From: Schistocerca nitens
Lineage: Eukaryota; Arthropoda; Insecta; Orthoptera; Acrididae
Reading direction: 5' to 3'
DNA length: 64,000 nucleotides
Assembly: GCF_023898315.1 (NCBI RefSeq)
Contig: NC_064622.1
Location: forward strand, 177,526,178 to 177,590,177
Position 1 is the first letter of the stretch, and the number at the start of each line of letters is the position of its first letter. Positions 21,842 through 31,504 of the stretch are shown here, piece after piece. The translations under genes and the position numbers were made by a program. The notes beneath the pieces are model-generated. The model did not search any database and was not told the DNA's origin. It saw only the letters and a list, made by a program, of their open reading frames with translations.

Positions 21842-22001
21842 GATGTACTGGGTCCATCGCGCGACGCAGGTGGCGCTGTTCGTGCTGCTGTGGCGGGTGC
21901 TCATGATGCGGTCCGAGGCGGCGCGCCAGTTGTGGCGAATGGCGTTCGCGCTCGTGCTTCGCCTCGCTCAGGCCGTGCCCGTCGTCGTCCGGCACCAGTG
22001 A
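21842..22001 (+). CDS. Candidate terminal coding exon of an unidentified host gene
   Basis: A strong splice acceptor (tatgtctgtgtgtgcag, ending 21841) is followed by one leftover base and an open frame of 52 codons to TGA at 21999-22001. About 48 of 52 third positions are G or C, while the surroundings are AT-rich; the other two frames do not show this. The peptide (YWVHRATQVALFVLLWRV..., ending VPVVVRHQ) has two hydrophobic stretches separated by Arg/Glu-rich residues, compatible with a membrane-associated C-terminus. No family is recognised. GC-rich sequence continues to about 22160 as a possible 3' UTR. No polyadenylation signal was assigned. Confidence 0.45.
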
Positions 22002-22685
22002 CCACTCGCGTGCCATCTATCGGCCGCGCGCCTCACCGTCGCCCCTCCAATGCCCTCTGCCGCCCGCCTCGCGAAATTGTCGGAGACAGAGGACAGTCGT
22101 TTGGCCGTTGAGAGCGGCTCCCGACTCACACTTCGGGACTTCTGCGGACAACGTTTGCGTTCCTGAGAGATTGTTCGCCTTATTTGTGGTACTAATGCCA
22201 ATGTGAGCCTGTGAGGTTCGGGTTAAGTACGTTAAACTTCACACTACCACCTCCAACATCAATGAGCAACTGTAACATTACCAGATACACAATATGAGAC
22301 GAGATATTCACAGCTACTCTTCATCTCATATTCATAAAATTCCCACACATTTTAAAAATAATTAGAGCGATACATCTGAAACAATCTATCAAAAAAATTG
22401 AAACATCTTAAAATCCATTGTACTAATGTGATACTTTTTGCTACTTTATGATTTTGATCATGCTTGTTTGACCATCTGACAGGCGAGGAGTTTCAGATCG
22501 CACGAATGTAGACACAATAGCAAACACAGATAATATAAAGATAGGCTCTGATAACAACTGTTACACAACTATAGTCACATGGCATAGGGAATAAAAATGT
22601 TAAATCCTAGCACTACACAAGTAACTGCCGTCTTTCAAATATCATTTTCATTGTGATGTTTAAAGCTTTCCCGGCGTACTGATTG
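22002..22685. other. Possible 3' UTR and spacer
   Basis: GC-rich to about 22160, then AT-rich. No further exon or repeat was recognised. Confidence 0.3.
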
Positions 22686-22835
22686 TTCCATAAAAACACG
22701 GGAGAACTGCCGGATATCAGTAACGTCCTGCCACGATACTTCGGCGCAGAGTCTTCTGGCCATCTTCAGGTGAGTGCCGAAATATCGTGGCAGGACGTTA
22801 CTGATATCCGGCAGTTCTCCCGTGTTTTTATGGAA
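22686..22835. repeat. Near-perfect foldback: 60-bp arms, 30-bp loop
   Basis: The left arm 22686-22745 (ttccataaaaacacgggaga...) and right arm 22776-22835 are inverted copies matching at 59 of 60 positions. They are separated by 22746-22775 (gcagagtcttctggccatcttcaggtgagt). Read on the reverse strand, the loop and left arm give cctgaagatggccagaagac, then gcgccgaagtatcgtgg, the layout of a Penelope-like 3' tail. The unit therefore looks like two tails in inverted orientation, or a MITE built from one. Its high arm identity implies recent origin or conversion. Confidence 0.9.
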
Positions 22836-24187
22836 TAATCATTTTCATTTTTTTCAAATACTACGGAAGATACTGGCCGTGAGAGTTCACATGTTACAAG
22901 TACGAGCACGCGAACTTGTTTTATTGGAACTGGAACGTCGACATGCAGTGCCTACGGTGATCTTTTATTCACAGTATAATTCTCAATATTATAATACACA
23001 TAACGGACATCCGTACTACAGAAAAAATTTCACCGACGACAGCTGTTTAGCTTTCTATGGTTCTTTTTCTGTCAGCAATGAGCAGAAACTGTCAGCAGAA
23101 AACCCATCTTCATATGGCCATTTCAGACGTCGTAAGAGACTTAAACAGCCAACGTTCACAACGGTATTTTCCATTCATATTTTTTCCTGAACGTCTTTCT
23201 TGCTTAAAGACGCATATCAGGATCAGCAGTCATGCAACTCCAAGCAGATGAATGTCTCCCTCTCACTAGACACAGTAACCAACGCTGCAATCGTTGTAAC
23301 ACGTGTTTTCATACTCAGAGTGAAGAAGTCTTATTGCAGTCTAAGAGCTGCATTATGCATTTTGTATGGGTGCGTGGATTGTTTTTGGCACTGTTGGCTT
23401 AATTCAGTGTCAGCGCCTCTCTATATATTCAAAAGGACTACGTAGAAATCGTTTCGATGTTATTTACAAACACATGTTTTATATTTTGTATAAGATGTTT
23501 TTATTGTACCTATTGTAAGTAATGCTAACTATGTTAAGAAAAAAAATGTAACTTAAATTTGTATCCACGTTTAATAAAACGATATATATTGTAAAAACTT
23601 ACTTGTTGGGTTCTGTCAATGTAACACCTGTTTGTTTTGTGAATAGCACTTTACAGCTTAAAAGAAACAGCTGGAGCACTGGAATTGTCAGACTCCTCAA
23701 AAGTACCTCCAGCAATGGAGAGAAAGCTCACAATCGGAAGCGCTACAGGTAATTTGAAGATATTTTGAATGGAAAGTATTGTTTGGTGACACGCTATTAG
23801 ACTCATTTCTGATATTCTTTAACAAATAACCGCCAGAGTCCTTTAGTAGCCATAGTGTAACTGAAGGTGGTACTGTGTTACCTTTTTCCAACTTACCAAC
23901 TGATTTGCTCAACCGATTATAGGTGGACCTACGTTGTAGCATAGAAACCTAACTTCTTTTAGTCAAACTTTCCCCCACACGAGCGATCGTCAGATGTCAA
24001 AGAGGCAATAAGTGATAGAAGAAGGCGTAGGAACGACGAGGAATCGAACGATGAATCTTTGAAGTTTGACAACCATCCACTTCTGTCCCCTGTACTTTAC
24101 TGTAATTCTAGTTCCTTTTTATATATTCAGATATGTCGCAGATAGCGAGGTTCACAAGTCCTTGAATATTTCTGTAAGCTGCATTTA
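22836..24187. other. Unassigned region
   Basis: The 138-codon frame at 22774-23190 begins inside the foldback arm and shows no domain. A T-rich 3'-end-like stretch with aataaa (about 23573) follows an unrecognised sequence. No repeat was identified with confidence. Confidence 0.3.
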
Positions 24188-25376
24188 CACTGTGACAAAA
24201 GTCATGGGATACCTCCTAATATCGTATAGGACCTGCTTTCGATCGACGTAGTGCAGCAACTCGGCAAGGCATGGACTCAATAAATCGTTGGAAGCTTCCT
24301 GCAGAAATATTGAGCCACGCTGTCTCTACAGACATCCATAATCACACAAGTGTTACCGGTGCAGGACTTGTGAACGAACTGACCTCTCTCCCATTATATC
24401 ACGTAAACGTTCGATAGGATTCCGGCGATCTGGGTGGCCAAATCACTCGCTCGAATTGTCCAGAATGCTCTTCAAACAAATCGCGAACAATTGTGGCCCG
24501 ATAACATGGCGCAATGTCATCCATAAAAAATCCATGCTTGATTGGGGAAATAAAGTTCACGAATGGCTGTAAATTGTCTCCAAGTAGCCGAGCGTAACCA
24601 TTTCCGCGCAAAGACCGGTTCATTTGTACCAGGGGACCCAGTCCATTCACATGTAAACATGACTCACACCATATGGAGCCACCATCAGCATGCACAGTAT
24701 CTTGTTGACAGTTTGGGTCCACGGTTTCATGGCGTCTTCGCCACACTCGAACCCTACCATCAGCTATTACAACAGAAGCAGGAACTCATCCAACTAGCCC
24801 ATCGTCTTCCAGTCGTCTAGAGTATAACCGGTATGGCGATAAGCCAGGAAAGGCGCGGCAGGCGATGTCGTGTGCAGCAAGGCACTCGCATCGATCACTA
24901 CTGCCATAGCCTATTAACGCCAAACTTGGCGGCACTGTCTTAACGGGTACGTTCTCGTAAGTCTCACTTTGATTTCTTCGGATATATCGCGCAGTACTGT
25001 TTTCCTGTTAGCACTAACAACTGTAAGCAAACGTCGCTGCTCTCGGTCGTTAAGTGAAGGCCGTCGGCCACTGTGTTGTCCGTGGGAGAGGTAATGCTTG
25101 AAATTTGGTATTCTCGGCACACTCTTGACACACACTCTTCCTCATCGATTTCCGAAATGGAAGTCCCATGTGACTAGCTCCAACTACCATTCCGCTTTCA
25201 GAGAGTGTTAATTCCATTCCTGCTACCATAATCAGGTCAGAAACCTTTTCAGATGAATCACGTACGTACAAACGACAGCTCCGCCAATGCACTGCCCTTT
25301 TGTACCTTGTGTACGCAGCATTACCGCCATATGTGTAAGTGCATATCGCGATCCCATGGCTTTTCTCACCTCATTG
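24188..25376 (-). mobile_element. Tc1-like element, near full length, decayed
   Basis: The left end after TA (24186-24187) is cactgtgacaaaagtcatgg. The right end reads, inverted, caatgaggtgagaaaagcca, giving an imperfect TIR of about 25 bp. On the reverse strand the N-terminus 'ELTLSESGMVVGASHMG' (HTH) lies near 25200, a basic HTH-2 region near 25000-25100, and 'GFFMDDIAPCYRATIV' (second catalytic Asp; Asn expected after DD) near 24500. 'VIWPPRSPES' lies near 24440. Several frame changes. The right flanking dinucleotide is CA rather than TA, which suggests mutation after insertion. Confidence 0.8.
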
Positions 25377-25628
25377 CATATCAAATAAGAAACATTCATA
25401 TAATTTATAACGTGAAACTAGGAAAGAAAAAAAATTAACGGAAGTCCTATAACCCAGTCCTGCTCACGATGATGACATGTGCCGCCTTAAGTACACAAAT
25501 GTACCAGGATTACAGCTTATCTTCAAGTGTTCAAACTTTTGGTTACAGAATTTGTATTCTGCTTTAATTGCAGAAAATATCGTTCTTTAGCTTGTTTCTG
25601 AAGTCTGACTTCTCATAGATTTTTTTAG

Positions 25629-26000
25629 GTTGTGTATGTTGTTTTGATTTGCAGTCCGAAGACTGGTTTGACGCAGCTCTCCACGCCAATCTGCACTGTG
25701 CACGCATCTTCTTCTCCGAATAACTACTGCAACCCACATTCATTTGAGCTTGTTTACTGTCTCGTCCCTTCGCCTCCCTCTACAGTTTTTAATACGCACA
25801 CTTCCATCCAGTAGCAGAGTGACAATTCCTTGATAGCTCAGAATGTGCCCTATCAATGTAGTCCCCTCTTGTAGTCAAGTTGTGTCATAAATTTCTTTTC
25901 TTTCCAATTAGACCCAGTATCTCTTTATTTATTACGCAGTCTGCTCTATGTTCTTCTATACTACCACATTTCAAAAGCTTCTACAAATACGAGCGGCGTT
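25629..26000 (-). mobile_element. 3' fragment of the RTE-like LINE family seen at 12442
   Basis: The stretch tgcagtccgaagactggttt, gacgcagctctccacgc and the following text parallels the 3' end of the 12442 copy (cttcagtcctgagactggtt, gatgcagctctccatgc) at roughly 75-80% identity. It extends through the C-terminal RT region to about 26000. It is a 5'-truncated, older copy. Confidence 0.8.
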
Positions 26001-26002
26001 CA

Positions 26003-26505
26003 ATAAGTAATGCACCACATTTTTTTTCCGAAAGCAGGTTAGTTTTACTTACGATTCTAATACACAATGTTATCTCCCACTCTCTTGGCTGCAAAACACT
26101 ATTTTTCAACATAATCTCCGTTCAATGAGACGGCCTTACGCCACCTTACTGGGAGTGCCTGTATGTCCGCATGTTACCACTCTGCTGGACTTCTCTAGCT
26201 AGCGTCTTACTACGTCACTAGTCTTCCTTCCATCCACGTACTGCTTCCCGCGGAGTGCGTCCGTCATTGGACCAAACAGGTGGAAGACAGAAGGTGCGAG
26301 ATCCGAGCTGGATGAGGAAGAACAGTCCAGAGAAGTTTTGTGAGGTCCTCTCGGTTGCCCAGACTTGAGTGATGCCTCGCATTGCCATGGAAAAGGAGAA
26401 GTTAGTTTGCATTTTTTGTATCGCTGAAGAGGCTGAAATCGTTTCTTCAGTTTCATGAGGGGAGCACAATACACTTCCGAGTTGATCATTACCTCGCTCG
26501 GTTCT
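26003..26505 (-). pseudogene. Mariner-like element fragment
   Basis: It begins cgttcaataagtaatgcacc, a terminus recalled from a locust mariner-type family. The reverse strand then gives fragments with the order of a mariner N-terminal half. Frame changes are present. The right side is lost at about 26505. Confidence 0.45.
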
Positions 26506-26612
26506 CTGCCCTCAAAGAACTATCAGCCAATATCAACCACAGAGCGATGTGACCCAATGGTTAGCACACTGATTCTCTACGCTCAAAGAATTAACAGACA
26601 AGATCAACCACC
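26502..26612 (+). repeat. Imperfect 37-bp direct repeat around a SINE head fragment
   Basis: ctctgccctcaaagaactat...caacca (26502-26538) recurs as ctctacgctcaaagaattaa...caacca (about 26574-26611). Between them lies a short stretch with ccaatggttagcacactg, which matches the head of the SINE that follows. Confidence 0.5.
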
Positions 26613-26849
26613 CACCAAGGTGGCGCAGTGGTTAGCATACTGGACTCGCATTCGGAAGGACGACGGTTCAAACCCGAGTCCAGTCACCCCGATTTAGGTT
26701 TGCCGTGATTTCCCTGAATGGTTTAAGGAAAATGCCGAGATGGTTCCTCTGAAAGGGCACGGCCGACTTCCTTCCCCATCCTTTCCTAGTCTCCGATGGA
26801 ACTGATGACCTTGCTGTGTGGTCTCCTCCCCCATATAAACCAGTCAAAC
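26610..26849 (+). mobile_element. SINE family E (tRNA-derived), full length
   Basis: The duplication is AAGATCAACC (26600-26609) against AAAATCAACC (26850-26859), 9 of 10. The A box region ggtggcgcagtggttagcat and B box ggttcaaaccc are intact. The body has ggttcctctgaaagggcacg and the end ggtctcctcccccatataaa. Confidence 0.85.
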
Positions 26850-26859
26850 AAAATCAACC

Positions 26860-27985
26860 TTTATACACACCCACCCACACAAAACTAAATAATTAAGCAA
26901 AACCCACAAACCTTCAGCTACACAAAGACGCGCACACAATGGAGATTCACCTCACAAACATTCAAAGTTCCCGCCCAGTAAACATTCAGCTGTTCCAATT
27001 TCCGCCATCTTGTTCTTCGTAGTTTGCAAACACTGACAGTGAAAGTTACATAGTGAATTAAGTGATGTTAGGCCTAAGCAAAACATCCCGAGTCATAAGT
27101 TTTCGAAGTAAATAACTTTTAAACATTAAGTTCTATGTGATTGCAGATGACAAACTGTAAAAGGAAAGCATATATAACGCAAAACATAGAAAACCAGGCA
27201 AACCACAGCATGTGGTAACAAGGTATATATGTGTAAAACTTCGTCTTTTTTAAAAAATTTCTAGATACTTACTTATGAATCCATATTCATATGTGTACAA
27301 GTAGTAAAGAGCATTTTTTCTGCGTAATAGAAAGAAAATAAAAGCACACTGATGATGCTGAAACTTCAGATAAACGTTTCTTGGTAATAGGAGAAAATTA
27401 AAAAAAGTCGTGTTTTGATCAAGGCGGACCCCCTCCAAAAACATGTATCTGTACGTATTTATTAGGTTACACTCTCGCACTTAGGGACATTAACTTTGTC
27501 GGAAACGATAATATTATCGTGCCATCGATATGTTGCACTCGAAAGACGCCGAGCGGTATGTTTACATGTTTACTTCTTTCGTTGAGTAGCCTAACGTGGA
27601 CAGTGCAGTATATCAGGTGATCTGAATATAGCGCAACATGTCACGTTCCCTGCAAGTACTGTTGGCTGTGCTTATGTCAGGCGGGCGGCGAATTGTTTCA
27701 TTGTGCTCGACGTGTTCCAGAATGTGCATTCTAGCGTTGTATATGGTGAGTAGACATTTTTGAGCTATAACACCGGCACATTTCTGCCAATTTGTGAAAA
27801 TAAGTTATGAAGTCTGTTGTTGAACTGTCAGTGTGAGTTACATAGCTTACGAGTGCAAACAACTTACGGAAAAATAGACGGGTAATGTCGTCGACAACTG
27901 TCATCCACTGCATTCTCTTAAGTTATCTGAAAATTTTATACGTCAGGAGAAACTAAGTTGTCACCATACGAGTATATTACGTTCA
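26860..27985. other. Unassigned spacer with one exon-like segment
   Basis: No repeat was recognised. The segment 27638-27745 is listed separately. Confidence 0.3.
27638..27745 (+). CDS. Speculative first coding exon
   Basis: An ATG in good insect context (gcgcaacATG) opens 36 codons, ending exactly at a consensus donor (atatg/gtgagt, 27746). The peptide starts MSRSLQVLLAVLMSGG, a plausible short signal or membrane segment, then has a Cys/Ser-rich stretch. Codon usage is not clearly biased. No family is recognised, and chance occurrence is quite possible. Confidence 0.2.
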
Positions 27986-28292
27986 CATTGATGAGCCAAA
28001 ACATTATGACTATCTGCTTAATAAATTGTTATTCCGTCTTTTGAAAGACATACATCACTGACTCTGCGTATCAGGGATCAGAAAGTTTGTTGGTAGGTTT
28101 GTGGAGATAGGTGGCATTAGATGTCTACGCACAGGTCATTTAATTCGCGTAAATAACGGGCCGCTGGTTTGCGTACACAGTGATGCCGCCTGGTAGCGAC
28201 CCAGATGGGTTCGATAGGATTTCCGTGAAGCAAATTTGGTCGCCGAGACTAGATCGTGAGTTCACTATAATGGTCCTCAAACCACTGTAACA

Positions 28293-28494
28293 GCCGGCCG
28301 GAGTGGCCGAGCGGTTCTAGGCTCTACAGTCTGGAACCGCGCGACCGCTACGGTCGCGGGTTCGAATCCTGCCTCGGGCATGGATGTGTGTGATGTCCTT
28401 AGGTTAGTTAGGTTTAAGTAGTTCTAAGTTCTAGGGGACTGATGACCTCAGCAGTTAAGTCCCATAGTGCTCAGAGCCATTTGAACCATTTTTG
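28293..28494 (+). mobile_element. SINE family A, full length, intact boxes
   Basis: A 13-bp duplication AACCACTGTAACA (28280-28292 and 28495-28507). The head is gccggccggagtggccgagc, the B box ggttcgaatcc is perfect, then come the core and the 3' end. This is the cleanest family A copy in the window and serves as its local reference. Confidence 0.95.
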
Positions 28495-28538
28495 AACCAC
28501 TGTAACACGGTTCTGGTTCCGAGATACGGATCATTATA

Positions 28539-29955
28539 AAATTATAAAGAATGTAGCAATTTATTCATCTTGCAAATCGATTTCGACTGGTATCAGTCAT
28601 CATCGGTGCTAAAACAAATACAAGATACAGGGCATAAACAACAACTGCTTTAACAAACGAAAAAATTGACAATAAAATGTAGTTACATCAATTACAACAT
28701 ATACAGATGTCTGAAATTAACATTCAGAGTCATAACATACCATTTTTCTAACCGATACATGCCATAGGTAGAAGTACTGTCCCTGGCAGATTTCTGTTGT
28801 GAATTGACACATCATAGGTCAACACTACAACAAGACAACATGAGGTAGCGTTACGTTGCAATAAGCGCCCCCTATATAAAATACATGTGAAATACAAGCA
28901 ATAAGGACTATATCACAATACAAAAAATTATATAGTGAAGATAGTTGATAATACAAATTTAAATAATCAAACAAGTGAAAATGTCTGAAACAGTGTTTGT
29001 TAGATGATAATAACAAATACGTCAAAATTACGATCGTCAAAATTGTAAGAAGAGATAAACTCGCTAAAAATATGATTCCATTCATACAAATTTAGGAAAT
29101 GAAACTTATTTGTCACAATGACGAAACCGAATATGGTATCAATGGCCATCTGCCGTTCTACATACGAACTACAGGTGCATCAAAAAGCACATTTATGTTA
29201 CGTCCAATAGATGACGCTACATTACTGAATGCACAAATCCAAAATTGACAGAGTTCAGGCAAAAATTACAGAACAAGATAAATAATCGTATTACTTGAAT
29301 AATGCGATTAACAAAGTGTTGCGCACGTAAAGAACCGTGTATGTGGATAACGACTTAGATCTACTAAGCGAACTATAGCCTCATGAACAAATGTAGAATA
29401 AATAGATGTCACTCGATGTAAGTTGACATAAATAATCATCAGACAGAGAACAACACAACATACTGTGTTATGTTGTTCTAATGTGAAGAAATATGGACAA
29501 TCTTGTGATCACAGATCATCTGCTCAATGCAGCAAACTTACATTCTAATGGCCTAAAATATTCGTTGAAACAACGATTAACTACATAAGTTTGCCCGAAA
29601 AATATAAAGGCTGCCACATATCGAGTAAGGTGATACTGATAACGGCATGTCAACCGTTAGAAAATGGAAAAACAGCAACGACATAATCTGATAATCTACT
29701 CATTCAGCGAACTAGATCGAACCACTGAGTCGACCGCTGTAGCCGAGCGGTTCTAGTCGCTTCAGTCCGGAACCGCGCTGCTGCTGCGGTTGCAGGTTCG
29801 AATCCTGCCTCGGGCATGGATGTGTGTGATGTCCTTAGGTTAGTTAGGTTTAAGTAGTTCTAAGTCTAGGGGACTGATGACCTCAGATGTTAAGTCCAAT
29901 AGTGCTTAGAGCCATTTTTTTTCCGAACCACTGAGGCCATCTACAGGGAAAAAGC
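28539..29955 (-). mobile_element. AT-rich retroelement insertion (Penelope- or LINE-like tail)
   Basis: The 12-bp duplication CGGATCATTATA lies at 28527-28538 and 29956-29967. The reverse strand ends with gatgatgactgataccagtc, gaaatcgatttgcaagatga and ataaattgctac, a 3' tail type recalled for Penelope-like or LINE elements. No RT motif is readable in the AT-rich interior. It carries its own SINE at 29730-29923. Confidence 0.65.
29730..29923 (+). mobile_element. SINE family A, full length
   Basis: A 12-bp duplication CGAACCACTGAG (29718-29729 and 29924-29935). The head starts tcgaccgctgtagccgagcg, the B box ggttcgaatcc is intact and the 3' end is a T-run. Confidence 0.93.
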
Positions 29956-30614
29956 GGATCATTATATTGCTGATAGATAACGTCACCATCGGGGAAGACA
30001 TAAAGCATGAAGGGATGCGGTAGATCGCAGCTGTCACCGTGTGTTCGATTACTAACACAGGTCCCATGCAAGCGCAGACGAATGTGTCTCATAATATTGC
30101 TCCCGCCAGCCTCTGTCCGTGGTGCGCTGCACATTTTGAGCCGCTGTTCACCTCGGTGACGGCGCTTGTGGAGACGACCTGCGACTGAGTGTAGCAAAAA
30201 TATGACTCAATCGAAGAGCCGACACATTTCCATCGATCGACGGTCGAATCACTATCGTCCCGTGCCCTCTGCAATCGCAATTGATGATGTCGTTGGCTCA
30301 ACATTTGAACACGTAGGGGTGGTCTGCTACTTAACTCCATGTTCAACAATGAACGATGAACAGTGTGCTCAGAAACACCTGTGTGTGCACCAGTATTGTG
30401 CTCTTTCGGCAGAGATGTCACAGATCACCATCTATCCTACATTACAGATCAGACAGGCCTCCAAACCGCAGGTTCTGTGAAGAGAATGGACGTCCAACCA
30501 TTTAGCGCCTACTGGTAGTTTCACTGCCCTACCTCTTTCCGTAGATGCACACGACAGTAGCACGTGAACATTCGACGAGCTTTGCCGTTTTCGAAATACT
30601 CGTTCACAGGCTTT

Positions 30615-30843
30615 TGTAAGTAGGCTATTTAGGTTTTTTTATTGGTAACGCGACCTCTGTATGAAAATCACTGGCTGTGCTGTGTGCAGTCTGTGGCTGC
30701 TTTGCATTGTTGTAATACTCGCCATTGTAGTGTTAGGCAGCTGGCTGTGAACAGCGCGTAGCGTTGCGCAGTTGGAGGTGAGCCGCCAGCAGTGGTGGAT
30801 GTGGGGAGAGAGATGGCGGAATTTTGAAATTTGTCATGAACTG

Positions 30844-30902
<59 letters not shown>

Positions 30903-31214
30903 ATTATATCAAGGTAAATACATTGTTTGTTCTCTATTAATATCTTTCATTTGCTAACTATCCCTATCAGTTGTTAGTGCCTTCCATAGTTTGAATCTTT
31001 TATTTAGCTGGCAGTAGTGGCGCTTGCTGTATTGCAGTAGCTCGAGTAACCAAGATTTTTGTGAGGTAAGTGATTTGTGAAACGTATAGGTTAATGTTAG
31101 TCAGGGCCATTCTTTTGTATGGATTTTTGAAAGTCAGATTGCGTTGCGCTAAAAAACATTGTGTGTCAGTTTAAGCACAGTCGTATATATAAATTGTTAA
31201 AAGGGGACGTTTCA
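30615..31214 (+). repeat. 5' LTR
   Basis: 600 bp, starting tgtaagtaggct and ending ggggacgtttca. It contains a (TA)n tract of about 55 bp (30844-30898) that accounts for most of the length difference from the 3' LTR. Confidence 0.93.
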
Positions 31215-31504
31215 TATGTCGACCCTTAGCCTAGGATACCTCACTGGAATCTTCTGATTTTTTCATGTAGTTTGTGTAATTAGTGTAGATTTCGTTTATT
31301 GCTAGCGCGTAATTGTAGAGAGAATCTCCTTTGTAGTTGCAGTCTTTCATTGTTGTACAGTAAAACAAGTGTGGCATGCATGTAGATTTGCACCAAGTAT
31401 TTCGCAGCTGCAATTAACTAGATATTATTTTCAGTGCTGTGTTAATGTGTTCCCCTATTTTTGCTCTTCAAATTGTGTTTTTCTGTGTTGTCGTGTGAAA
31501 TATT

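Noticed and set aside
22774-23190. 138-codon forward frame
   Set aside because: It starts inside the right arm of the foldback, has no motif and no codon bias.
28293-28380. Possible functional tRNA gene
   Set aside because: The head has tRNA-like A and B boxes but is followed by the SINE body, and the same unit recurs many times with duplications. The same reasoning applies to the other SINE heads.
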